Shown: positions 17,735-26,455 of the stretch, one piece after another | How the letters are laid out: each line of letters opens with the position of its first letter | Numbering within the stretch: position 1 is the first letter of the stretch | From: an uncultured Bacteroidales bacterium | Lineage (GTDB): Bacteria > Bacteroidota > Bacteroidia > Bacteroidales > Paludibacteraceae | DNA: 64,000 nucleotides | Reading direction: 5' to 3' | Assembly (NCBI GenBank): GCA_949282265.1 | Contig: CASDOZ010000006.1 | Span: 1 to 64,000, forward strand | Position numbers and translations under genes: made by a program | The notes under the pieces: generated by a model | Told to the model about the DNA's origin: nothing | The model's input: only the letters and a program-made list of their open reading frames with translations | Databases searched by the model: none

Positions 17735-18717
17735 GCGGCCAGAATGTCTTCGCCGCGTGAACGGCGGATGGTGGTCATGATACCGTTCCCAGTCAGATAA
17801 TCCCTGAAAAACTCCATGCGCTCAAGGTTGCTGCCTTGCAGTTCGCTGTTCCCGTCAGAATGGAACTTGATCAGGTTGACGCGGCATGGAATGTTACGGA
17901 GGAGTTTCATGAGTTCCACGGCATGGCGCATGGTGTCGTTTTTTCCATCAAACAGGATATATTCGAACGATACGCGCCTTTGGTGCCTGAAATCATACTT
18001 GCGGAGCAGTTTCAACGTTTCGGCCAGTGGATATTTTTTTTCTATGGGCATAAGTCCAGCCCGTTCGTGCGGGAACGGATTGTGCAGGCTGATGGCCAGA
18101 TGACAGTCCGATTGTTCCAGAAAAACTTTCAGTGCTGGTGGCAACCCGACGCTTGAAACCGTGATGCGCCGCGGGCTGAACGCGCATCCCCAATCGGCTG
18201 TCAGCGCGTAGAGTGAGCACATCACTGCGCTGATGTTGTCGCACGGCTCGCCCATGCCCATGTAAACCAGGTTAGTCAGCAGCGAGGCTTCCGGAATGGA
18301 AAAAATCTGGTTCAGTATTTCGGCGGTCGTCAATTGTCCGTGGAAGCCCAGACGGCCGGTCATGCAGAAACGGCAGCCCATGCGGCAACCTGCCTGTGTG
18401 GAAACGCATAGCGTGTGCCGGTCGTTGTCGGGAATATAAACGGCTTCGACGAACTGGCCGTCGCCGGCGGCAAAAAGATATTTTTTCGTGCCGTCGGCCG
18501 AACAAGCTTCTTTCACTGGCGCGTGTCGTCCGATGACGTATTTTTCTGCCAATGCGGCACGTCCTTTTTGCGAAATGTTGGTCATTCCGGCTATGTCGGT
18601 TACGCGTTTTTTGTAAATCCATTCGGCCATTTGTTTGCCCGTATAGGCCGGCAGGCCGACTTCCTGCGCAATTCCCTGCAATTCCTGCAAATTCTTTCCG
18701 AGTAATGTCGAGTGCAT
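17698..18717 (-). CDS. rlmN: 23S rRNA/tRNA adenine-C2 methyltransferase
   Basis: Radical-SAM enzyme of 339 aa that methylates C2 of A2503 in 23S rRNA and A37 in tRNA. The [4Fe-4S] motif is CRMGCRFC inside STQAGCRMGCRFCMTG. VYMGMGEPCDN and SVGLPPAL are RlmN/Cfr motifs, and a Cys close to the C-terminus (CGMLVAKQ) matches the methyl-carrying residue. The N-terminal helical domain has YTGKQMAEWIYKKRV. Transcription is probably from TATCTTTG at 18744-18751. Its 3' end overlaps the open frame of the amidase-like gene, suggesting co-transcription. Confidence 0.95.
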   Translation of the reverse strand: MHSTLLGKNLQELQGIAQEVGLPAYTGKQMAEWIYKKRVTDIAGMTNISQKGRAALAEKYVIGRHAPVKEACSADGTKKYLFAAGDGQFVEAVYIPDNDRHTLCVSTQAGCRMGCRFCMTGRLGFHGQLTTAEILNQIFSIPEASLLTNLVYMGMGEPCDNISAVMCSLYALTADWGCAFSPRRITVSSVGLPPALKVFLEQSDCHLAISLHNPFPHERAGLMPIEKKYPLAETLKLLRKYDFRHQRRVSFEYILFDGKNDTMRHAVELMKLLRNIPCRVNLIKFHSDGNSELQGSNLERMEFFRDYLTGNGIMTTIRRSRGEDILAACGMLVAKQEQK

Positions 18718-18743
18718 GGCGGGTGATCTGTCTTAACTGTTGG

Positions 18744-18751
18744 CAAAGATA
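18744..18751 (-). promoter_or_regulatory. -7 element of rlmN
   Basis: The - strand reads TATCTTTG, about 27 nt before the rlmN ATG. Confidence 0.6.
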
Positions 18752-18795
18752 GGGATAAAAGACGGATTTGGGAAATCTGTCGGGTAGTTTATCCG

Positions 18796-20814
18796 TTATT
18801 TGCGGCTGACAGCTTCCAGCATCGGCTCAACGGAAACGGTCTGTCCTGTGGCTTGCAACATCCAGTAATCGGGTGTCAGTCGTCCTGCCGGATAGATGCG
18901 CTGGATTTCCTCACCGATGTTTTTGCCGGCAAACTGTTTTTCCAGTTGAAACTCGATCAAGTGCCCATATGGGTAATTCGGCAGATAGAGCGGGTAGTCT
19001 ATCATGTGCGAATAAATGGCCAGGATTGGCGAATCCTTTTCGCCTAATATGGGTGCGTAGTATATGTTCCAGATTTCCTGTGCATTCCGGATGACAGCCT
19101 GTTTCAAATCGGTAACCGTGGCTTGCGGGTTTTCATAGAGCCATTTCCATGTACGCATGTCAACCAATGAGACGCCCATTATTTCGTAGCATCCCCAGAA
19201 AATGTCCAAGTTGGTCATTTTGCTTTTCTCAGGGTCATTGTCGTTGTATCCGAGCAGTTCAAGGTCGCGTTTTTGGAAAACGAATGCCAGTGCCTCGGTA
19301 AATCCCGTGTTCGGAATGCCGCACATGATGTAATTGTCCACATCGTGCAGTGAGATTGTTTGTTCCACGTTGTGCCCGAATTCATGCACGGCTATGTTAT
19401 AGCCTTTGTAATCCATGCCGTCGGCATTGACGCGCGTGCGCAACCTTGCCTTGTCGTCGCGCATGAGCGCGCCCCAAGCGTGTCCGGCGCCCCGTGACGC
19501 ATCCACGGCCACGTGGTTGCAAATGAACGCTGCTTTTTCCTTGCTGAATCCCATTTTTTGCAGGATGCCGGGCAGGGCGGCGGCAAAGGCTTCCGTGTCG
19601 GGATACAGTTTGCGGGTCTGCACGGACAATTGCTCTTCGGGAATGTTGCTGCGGGTCTTGAAACCATCGTACCAAATGTCATACGGGCGGAGTTCGCGTC
19701 CGAGCCGTTCGCGGATCATTGCGGCGGTTTCTGCCACCTGCGGCGACGACAGCAGTTGGGTAAACAGCTGTTCAATTTCATCATATGAAACTTCCATTTG
19801 CTGGTCGAAGGCACGCAGGATATAGGTATTGTAGGCCGGATTGTACTTGTCGGCCTTGCGTTGCGCATGGAATTGGTTCAGCAGTTTTTGGTAGCGTGTG
19901 CCTGGTTCCTGCCGTATCTTTTCTTCTTGCCCGTTTTTGAAAATCCGGTTGGAAACCGGTTGCCATTCATAACTGCCGTTGTTGATGACTTGTTCTGGAA
20001 TTGTTTGGTTTACAATGTGTTTCATGACACAGTAAATCATTTCCTGTTTTTCCGTACCTCTGGTCTTGTCAGCATAATCCGATTTCAATTCGTCGCGCAG
20101 TCCCCAGTGCGCAATCAGTTTCATGCCATCAGGAAACAATTGTTCACCGTTTTCGGTGCGCAGTTTGTCCATGACGATGTTGTAGTTTGAAATGTAATTG
20201 TCGGCATCCGTAAGCACGGAGGCTATTTCCTGTGTGATTTCGGCCGGTACGCGCGATATGAACACGTCACCCAGACGTGCGTAAGCCCATTCTTGGCGGT
20301 TCCAGGTTTTGCCGTGCTCGTTCTTTTCCTGCAAATTGTAAAACGGGAAGTTCAGTTTGACGATAAATGCTATTTTGTTGGCGAACATGTCTTCCGCGAA
20401 GTGTGCGGATGGCTCGTATGCGCCGAACGCTTCGTCAATAGGTGTTATGTCGCTGCCGGTTACGTGGATCGGCATTTTCAAGGCAACGCTCATTTTGTTG
20501 TAATTGCCCATAAGTATTTCCAGGTCGGTTTGTATCTTGCGGAACAGTATTTCCCTTCCGGCCAGGTCGGCCACATAGTTCTCCGTGCAGAAATCAATAA
20601 ATTCCGCCGGAGTTCCGTCTTCCGCTTCCCAGAATTGTGCGGTTTGCTCCACGCCCTTGCTGACTAATTCAGTGTCGGCAGCTGGTTGGGCTTGCATGAT
20701 GCGTCCAATGGCGGTTTGTACATCCTTGTTGGAAATAGAACTGATGGAATTGTTTTTTTCAGTCGTGTGGCAAGCCGTAAACATAATTGCAAATAATAAG
20801 AAAGTTTGTTTCAT
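18796..20814 (-). CDS. Lipoprotein zinc metallopeptidase (gluzincin, HEFGH)
   Basis: Exported lipoprotein of 672 aa: MKQTFLLFAIMFTAC gives a short signal peptide with lipobox FTAC and lipidated Cys15. Near residue 475, AVHEFGHNVEQ supplies the HExxH zinc ligands and catalytic Glu. About 25 residues later GFTEALAFVFQ supplies the third ligand Glu, the M3/M2-like gluzincin arrangement. The rest is alpha-helical, as in oligopeptidases of that clan. Probably a periplasmic oligopeptidase cleaving peptides after import. I do not recognise the exact MEROPS family. It is divergent from polA, with a -7 element TATTTTTG at 20875-20882. Confidence 0.7.
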   Translation of the reverse strand: MKQTFLLFAIMFTACHTTEKNNSISSISNKDVQTAIGRIMQAQPAADTELVSKGVEQTAQFWEAEDGTPAEFIDFCTENYVADLAGREILFRKIQTDLEILMGNYNKMSVALKMPIHVTGSDITPIDEAFGAYEPSAHFAEDMFANKIAFIVKLNFPFYNLQEKNEHGKTWNRQEWAYARLGDVFISRVPAEITQEIASVLTDADNYISNYNIVMDKLRTENGEQLFPDGMKLIAHWGLRDELKSDYADKTRGTEKQEMIYCVMKHIVNQTIPEQVINNGSYEWQPVSNRIFKNGQEEKIRQEPGTRYQKLLNQFHAQRKADKYNPAYNTYILRAFDQQMEVSYDEIEQLFTQLLSSPQVAETAAMIRERLGRELRPYDIWYDGFKTRSNIPEEQLSVQTRKLYPDTEAFAAALPGILQKMGFSKEKAAFICNHVAVDASRGAGHAWGALMRDDKARLRTRVNADGMDYKGYNIAVHEFGHNVEQTISLHDVDNYIMCGIPNTGFTEALAFVFQKRDLELLGYNDNDPEKSKMTNLDIFWGCYEIMGVSLVDMRTWKWLYENPQATVTDLKQAVIRNAQEIWNIYYAPILGEKDSPILAIYSHMIDYPLYLPNYPYGHLIEFQLEKQFAGKNIGEEIQRIYPAGRLTPDYWMLQATGQTVSVEPMLEAVSRK

Positions 20815-20874
20815 AAACGTTGGTTCAATATGGTTTGAAATGGCATGTAGAAATCCATGTTGCTACATATCTGG

Positions 20875-20934
20875 CAAAAATACAAGTTTTTTTGCAAAAG
20901 GAAAATGTTTGCCCGAAAACAAATGTTATCTTTG
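20875..20934. promoter_or_regulatory. Divergent promoters: peptidase lipoprotein (-) and polA (+)
   Basis: - strand TATTTTTG at 20875-20882 drives the peptidase gene. + strand TATCTTTG at 20927-20934 drives polA, 20 nt before the ATG at 20954. That polA promoter rules out the longer upstream frame beginning at 20585. Confidence 0.6.
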
Positions 20935-20953
20935 CCCAACCAAAACTGTTTTT

Positions 20954-23779
20954 ATGAAGAAATTAATGCTTATCGATGCGTACGCCATGATTTACAGGGC
21001 GTATTATGCTTTTATCAAAAATCCGCGTATCAACTCCAAAGGAATGAACACGTCGGCCATTTTCGGCTTTATCAATATCATGGAAGATGCTATCCGGCGC
21101 GAGCAGCCTACGCATGTGGGTGTCGCATTCGACCCGAAGGGCAAGACATTCCGGCACGAAGCCTACGAACCGTATAAGCAGCAGCGTGAAATCACACCGG
21201 AAGATATCCGGAAATCGGTACCGGTTATCAAGCAGTTGTTGGAGGCGTATCGGATTCCGGTGCTGGAAGTCCCCGGATTCGAGGCGGATGATGTGATAGG
21301 CACTTTGTCAAAAGAGGCGGAAAAGGAAGGATTCACAGTGCTGATGCTTACTCCTGACAAAGATTACGGGCAGTTGGTTTCGGAAAATATTTTCATGTAC
21401 CGCCCACGCCACAGCGGAGGTTTTGAGCAAATGGGGCCGCAGGCAGTCTGCGAAAAATATTCCGTGCAGGATGTTTCCCAGATAATCGATTTGCTCGGCT
21501 TGATGGGCGACAAGTCGGATAATATTCCTGGCTGCCCGGGGGTCGGCGAGAAAACGGCAGTGAAGCTGCTGGCCGACTTTGGCAATATCGACAATCTGTT
21601 GGAAAATACGGAAAAACTGACCGGCGCATTGCGGACAAAGATAGAGATGAACAAGGAGAACATCCGTTTTTCACGCTATCTGGTTACAATCCGCACGGAT
21701 GTCCCGATTCAGTTTGAGCCTGACAAACTTTTGCTGGAAGAACCGGACAAGAAAGCCTTGGCTGACTTGTATCGTGATTTGGAATTCAGGACCTTGTTGG
21801 TCAAGTTGCAGCAAGGGGGCGCGGATGCGGTTGCGGAATCTCCAGCCAAGGAAACTAAAAAAACTTCGGCAGATAGTTCCCAACTATCTTTGTTCGAGGA
21901 TGTTAAAAAGGAACCCTCCACTTCCATAGAAACCTATATATTTTCGCAGGTAGAGCCGGACGACAGGAATTTTTTAATGCTTAGGGATATTCCGCACGAT
22001 TATCGCTTGGTTGCAGATGAGGAAGGTATCCGGCAGTTGGCCGCTGAATTGTTGCAGCAGACGGCTGTCTGCTTTGATACGGAAACGACCAGCCAGGAAG
22101 CAATGAGGGCGGAAATTGTGGGAATATCATTCTGTTGGCGCGGTTACGAGGCTTATTATGTTCCCTTGTCAGCGCAACAGGAGGAGGCGGCGCGCACTTT
22201 GGAACATTTCCGTCCTTTTTTCGAGAATGCCGAAATCGAGAAAATCGGGCAAAACATGAAATATGATTTGCTTGTGCTGAAACAATACGGTTTTGAAGTG
22301 CGCGGTCCCATGTTCGATACTATGATAGCGCATTATCTCTTGCAGCCAGAACTGCGCCATGGCATGGACTATATGGCTTCGATTTATTTGAAGTACAAAC
22401 CTATTTCCTATCAGGAACTTGTTGGAAAAGGGAAAGATATGCTGTCTTTGCGCGATGTCGATGTGCAGCGTGTGTGCGAATATTCATGCGAGGATGCAGA
22501 TGTTACTTTCCGTTTGAAGTCGATTTTGCAAATGTTCATTGAGTCGCAGAACCTGGCTTCTTTGTTCCATGATGTGGAAATGCCGCTGATGCAAGTGCTT
22601 GCCGATATGGAATACACAGGTGTGCGTATTGACTTGAAAGCCTTGAAGCAATCGTCCTCTGTTTTGACACGCGAGCTGGAACAGGTTGAGGCTGAGGTAC
22701 AAATGCTGGCTGGAGTTACTTTTAATATTTCTTCCCCGCGGCAGGTCGGTGACGTACTTTTTGATGTACTGCATCTGGACGACAAGGCTAAACGTACCAA
22801 GAGCGGGCAATATTCCACTTCCGAGGAGGTTTTGGAACAATTGAGGCATAAGCATCCGGTTGTTGAGAAAATTCTGGAGTATCGGATGATCAAGAAATTG
22901 CTTAACACCTATATAGATGCTTTGCCGCTGCTGATTAATCCGAAAACAGGAAAATTGCATACTTCTTTCAACCAGACTATTACGGCAACCGGACGATTGA
23001 GTTCAAGCAATCCGAATTTGCAGAATATCCCGGTGCGCACTGAGCTTGGCAGGGAAATCAGAAAGGCATTCGTGCCGGAACCCGGCCATGTTTTCATGAG
23101 CGCAGACTATTCACAGATAGAGTTACGTTTAATGGCGCATTTGAGTGGCGATGAGCACATGGTGGAGGCTTTCCGGAACGGAAATGACATTCACGCTGCT
23201 ACGGCTGCCCGGATTCATAAGATTGATTTGGCGGATGTCACGCCGGACATGCGCAGGGAAGCCAAAACGGCTAATTTTGGTATAATTTACGGCATTTCGG
23301 CATTCGGTTTGGCAGAGCGTTTGAATATTTCGCGAACAGACGCTAAAAATTTGATAGACAACTATTTCGATACTTATCCGCAAATAAAGGATTTCATTCA
23401 GAATGCTATCCAGAAAGCGCAGGAGACTGGCTATGCGGAAACTTTGTTGCACCGCAAACGCTATTTGCCCGACATTAATTCACAGAACCGTACTGTGCGC
23501 GGTTATGCCGAACGCAATGCAGTCAATGCGCCCATACAGGGAACGGCTGCGGACATTATAAAAATAGCCATGATAAATATTTCCCGCCGTTTGCATGAAA
23601 ACGGTTACAAGGCGCGAATGACCATGCAAGTGCATGATGAGTTGACGTTTACAGTTCCGCAAAATGAGTTGGAAGATGTGCGTAAAATAGTTGTGGAGGA
23701 AATGGAGCATGCCATGCAATTGAAGGTTCCGTTGAAAGTGGAATGTGGAATAGGGGATAGCTGGTTTACGGCACATTGA
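20954..23779 (+). CDS. polA: DNA polymerase I
   Basis: 941 aa with three domains. The 5'-3' exonuclease (1 to about 290) has LIDAYAMIYRAYYA, FDPKGKTFRHE, FEADDVIGTL and LLGLMGDKSDNIPG. The 3'-5' proofreading exonuclease (about 350-540) keeps CFDTETTS and MKYDLLVL, so it looks active, unlike that of many Gram-positives. The family A polymerase domain has SADYSQIELRLMAHLSGD (motif A), RREAKTANFGIIYGISAFGL (motif B) and MQVHDELTF (motif C). It functions in Okazaki-fragment processing and repair. The start MKKLMLIDAY at 20954 follows directly after the promoter. Its terminator is shared with the convergent ROK gene. Confidence 0.97.
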   Translation: MKKLMLIDAYAMIYRAYYAFIKNPRINSKGMNTSAIFGFINIMEDAIRREQPTHVGVAFDPKGKTFRHEAYEPYKQQREITPEDIRKSVPVIKQLLEAYRIPVLEVPGFEADDVIGTLSKEAEKEGFTVLMLTPDKDYGQLVSENIFMYRPRHSGGFEQMGPQAVCEKYSVQDVSQIIDLLGLMGDKSDNIPGCPGVGEKTAVKLLADFGNIDNLLENTEKLTGALRTKIEMNKENIRFSRYLVTIRTDVPIQFEPDKLLLEEPDKKALADLYRDLEFRTLLVKLQQGGADAVAESPAKETKKTSADSSQLSLFEDVKKEPSTSIETYIFSQVEPDDRNFLMLRDIPHDYRLVADEEGIRQLAAELLQQTAVCFDTETTSQEAMRAEIVGISFCWRGYEAYYVPLSAQQEEAARTLEHFRPFFENAEIEKIGQNMKYDLLVLKQYGFEVRGPMFDTMIAHYLLQPELRHGMDYMASIYLKYKPISYQELVGKGKDMLSLRDVDVQRVCEYSCEDADVTFRLKSILQMFIESQNLASLFHDVEMPLMQVLADMEYTGVRIDLKALKQSSSVLTRELEQVEAEVQMLAGVTFNISSPRQVGDVLFDVLHLDDKAKRTKSGQYSTSEEVLEQLRHKHPVVEKILEYRMIKKLLNTYIDALPLLINPKTGKLHTSFNQTITATGRLSSSNPNLQNIPVRTELGREIRKAFVPEPGHVFMSADYSQIELRLMAHLSGDEHMVEAFRNGNDIHAATAARIHKIDLADVTPDMRREAKTANFGIIYGISAFGLAERLNISRTDAKNLIDNYFDTYPQIKDFIQNAIQKAQETGYAETLLHRKRYLPDINSQNRTVRGYAERNAVNAPIQGTAADIIKIAMINISRRLHENGYKARMTMQVHDELTFTVPQNELEDVRKIVVEEMEHAMQLKVPLKVECGIGDSWFTAH

Positions 23780-23804
23780 TGTGCTTTTGCATCGCTTTTA
23801 TAAA

Positions 23805-23841
23805 AAACAAGGCGGCCTGAAAAAACAGAGCCGCCTTGTTT
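23805..23841. terminator. Bidirectional terminator between polA and the ROK kinase
   Basis: AAACAAGGCGGC (23805-23816) and GCCGCCTTGTTT (23830-23841), a perfect 12-bp stem with A-tract and T-tract flanks, serving both converging genes. Confidence 0.85.
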
Positions 23842-23855
23842 CTTCTGCTTTTTGT

Positions 23856-24815
23856 TTACAGTTCCCAAGCCAATGCGCTTGCACCCAATACGGCTGCATC
23901 AGCTTCTTTCAGCTCAGAGAACAATACCTTAACTTTGCTTTTCCAAATGGCAAGTACGTTTTCTTCCATGTGGCGCTTTACAGGTTCCATTAACAAGTCG
24001 CCGGCTTTAGTTAGTCCGCCGAACATGATAATTGCTTCCGGTGCGCTAAATGCGATAAAGTCAGCAAACTTTTCACCTAACAATCGGCCGGTGAATTCAA
24101 AAATTTCTTTGGCAACCTCGTCTCCTTGGACAGCGGCATCATATACATCTTTAGATGTGATTGATTCGGGCGGAAGGTTGCGCAACAAGCTCTGTTTGTC
24201 AGATGATTCCAGAATTTCGCGTGCCGTGCGTGCGACACCTGTCGCCGATGCGTATGCTTCCAGGCAGCCCGTCCGGCCGCAACCGCATATGCGTCCGTTC
24301 TGGCGTACGGAAATAGTGTGTCCCAACTCACCGGCAAAGCCATCGTGTCCGTAAACCACATCGCCGTTGATAACAATTCCGCTACCAACGCCTGTTCCTA
24401 ATGTTATCATGATGAAATTCTTCATGCCGCGTGCGGCTCCGTATGTCATTTCGCCTACGGCAGCAGCGTTTGCATCATTGGTCAATGCGGTCGGAATATT
24501 CATTTTATCGCTTAGTAGTTTTGCAAATGGAATAATACCCTTCCACGGTAGGTTCGGCGCAAATTCAATATTACCGGTGTAATAATTACCGTTTGGTGCA
24601 CCGACGCCGATGCCTTTGATTCGGTCTTTACCGCCTACTTCTTCAATTAATTTGTTTAGTCCGGTCGCAATGTCTTCGATGTACAGATTGATATCATCCG
24701 GATGTGCTCCTGTCTTGATGGCACTTTTGGCAACGACATTTCCGCGTGCATCCACGATGCCGAACACCGTATTGGTGCCTCCCATGTCGATACCGATTAC
24801 ATAAGGTTTATCCAT
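23856..24815 (-). CDS. ROK-family glucokinase
   Basis: Sugar kinase of 319 aa. GIDMGGTNTVFGIVD is the N-terminal phosphate loop. LTNDANAAAVGE carries the catalytic Asp, and GTGVGSGIVINGDVVYGHDG and FAGELGHTISV precede the ROK zinc motif CGCGRTGCLEAYAS. The EGH-type substrate His is in GELGH. ROK kinases of Bacteroidota act as glucokinases or mannose kinases. It lies 63 nt downstream of a sugar permease on the same strand, so uptake and phosphorylation of glucose or a related hexose are probably coupled. Confidence 0.9.
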   Translation of the reverse strand: MDKPYVIGIDMGGTNTVFGIVDARGNVVAKSAIKTGAHPDDINLYIEDIATGLNKLIEEVGGKDRIKGIGVGAPNGNYYTGNIEFAPNLPWKGIIPFAKLLSDKMNIPTALTNDANAAAVGEMTYGAARGMKNFIMITLGTGVGSGIVINGDVVYGHDGFAGELGHTISVRQNGRICGCGRTGCLEAYASATGVARTAREILESSDKQSLLRNLPPESITSKDVYDAAVQGDEVAKEIFEFTGRLLGEKFADFIAFSAPEAIIMFGGLTKAGDLLMEPVKRHMEENVLAIWKSKVKVLFSELKEADAAVLGASALAWEL

Positions 24816-24834
24816 GTTTGTGTGTTGTTTTATT

Positions 24835-24857
24835 AGATGCCGTATTAGCGGGCATCT
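24835..24857 (-). other. Intra-operon hairpin between the sugar permease and ROK kinase genes
   Basis: AGATGCC (24835-24841) and GGCATCT (24851-24857) form a 7-bp stem without a T-run. It may modulate expression or mRNA processing between the two genes. Confidence 0.35.
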
Positions 24858-24878
24858 GCGTGTTATTATTGATAGTTA

Positions 24879-26366
24879 TTATTCTACAGGAATGTCTGTA
24901 TTTACATTTTTGCAGCCAATGACAGCATAATAAAGCAGGTAAGCTAGGCATGCTATGATAAGCCAATAACTAGCCATGTAACCCATACTGTCAGCAATGG
25001 CATTTTGTATTAACGGTAGTATTCCACCACCGACAACCATCATCATGAAAATGCCGGATGCTTGTGCCGTATATTTGCCCAAACCTTCCACGGCCAAGTT
25101 GAAAATGCCGCCCCACATAACAGATGTACATAATCCGCAAAGAACCAAGAACAATGCACTGAGTGGTACTTTCGGGGTTTTCAGTGAACCAAGTACATCA
25201 GTCGGTTGCATGTCGTTTTCTGCTAATTTTGCTGCATAGGGAATCAATTGTTCTTCGGAAGGATTGGCTATAAACATAGCAATCTGTTCTTCCGGCATAC
25301 CAGCTTCGGTTAATGTTTCTGTTGTTTTTTCAATTGGGTCATAAACAATTTTTGGAACATTAATACCTACCGTTTTCGGAATGAAAATGGCAATTGCAAT
25401 GAATATGATAGCTGTGGCAGTAACAGTAATCAATTGTGTGCGTGTAGATACTTTGCCACTTATAGCACTACTGGCAGAACGGCCGACCAGCATGAGTAAC
25501 CAGTAAATGGCAGCAATGGCTCCGCCGATGGCAGCTCCGTTTATCAAAATGCCTGCTCCTTTTTCGCTGGCATCGGCCAGATAGAAGTTCAGGGTACCTG
25601 GGATACCGATTTCGATACCTACATATACAAAGATACCGATAACGCCCAGAACCGTGTGGCGGAAACTCCAAGGGCTGTGAGGATGTTTTTCCTTGGTTTC
25701 GCCTTTCTTCTGCAAATGTGGTTCAGGAATGGCAATGAATGAAAGTATGATAAATGCTACTACAAATACACCCATAGCGATAAACAGCAACGGACTAACG
25801 TCTGTCATGGATGTTTCTTTGGTTACCGTGCCGATAAGTGCGCCGACGAACAGTGGGGTCAACGTGCCGGAGAGCGAGTTCAGTGCACCGCCGGTTTGAA
25901 TCAACTGGTTGCCTTTGTTGCCGCCACCGCCCAGCAGGTTGAGCATCGGGTTTACGACAGTGTTGAGCATACATACGCAAAAACCGCAAATGAATGCGCC
26001 GAGCAGGTAAATGATGAAGTTGAGCTGGATGTTAAATCCGCCGAGCGAGCAAACCAACGTTTCTGCTCCGAATAGACTGGACAAGTATTGTGTCAGTAGC
26101 CCGAGGAATCCCAATGCCATGGCAATAAGTGCGGTCTTCTTGTATCCGATTTTAACCAGCATGTTTCCAGCCGGAATGCCCATAAACAGGTATGCAAGGA
26201 AGTTCATCATATTTCCCATCATACCGAGGATATTGGAACCTGCGTACTGATTTTTCCAGATTGTTCCGAAAGGTGCTGCAAGATTCGTTACAAACGAAAT
26301 CATTGCGAAGAGAAAGAACATCGTGATAATTGCGACGACGTTCCCGTTTTGTTTTTTCGTTTCCAT
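24879..26366 (-). CDS. MFS sugar permease, FHS-type (glucose/galactose or fucose porter-like)
   Basis: Inner-membrane H+ symporter of 495 aa with 12 expected helices. The N-terminal half shows FFLFAMISFVTNLAAPFGTIW and the repeated MFS loop. A long central loop (about 350-410) rich in Glu/Pro separates extra helices, and GNQLIQTGGALNSLSGTLTPLF resembles the fucose/glucose-galactose permease family. It is upstream of the ROK kinase, suggesting hexose uptake. The C-terminal half is longer than usual because of the acidic insert KTVGINVPKIVYDP to GSLKTPKVPL. Exact substrate unknown. Confidence 0.82.
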   Translation of the reverse strand: METKKQNGNVVAIITMFFLFAMISFVTNLAAPFGTIWKNQYAGSNILGMMGNMMNFLAYLFMGIPAGNMLVKIGYKKTALIAMALGFLGLLTQYLSSLFGAETLVCSLGGFNIQLNFIIYLLGAFICGFCVCMLNTVVNPMLNLLGGGGNKGNQLIQTGGALNSLSGTLTPLFVGALIGTVTKETSMTDVSPLLFIAMGVFVVAFIILSFIAIPEPHLQKKGETKEKHPHSPWSFRHTVLGVIGIFVYVGIEIGIPGTLNFYLADASEKGAGILINGAAIGGAIAAIYWLLMLVGRSASSAISGKVSTRTQLITVTATAIIFIAIAIFIPKTVGINVPKIVYDPIEKTTETLTEAGMPEEQIAMFIANPSEEQLIPYAAKLAENDMQPTDVLGSLKTPKVPLSALFLVLCGLCTSVMWGGIFNLAVEGLGKYTAQASGIFMMMVVGGGILPLIQNAIADSMGYMASYWLIIACLAYLLYYAVIGCKNVNTDIPVE

Positions 26367-26455
26367 GAATTATTTCTTTAGAATTAAAAATATGAGATTA
26401 GTGTAAATAATAAGATTATTTTTTAGCGGCTGTAAAAGTACAATTTTTTTTTTAT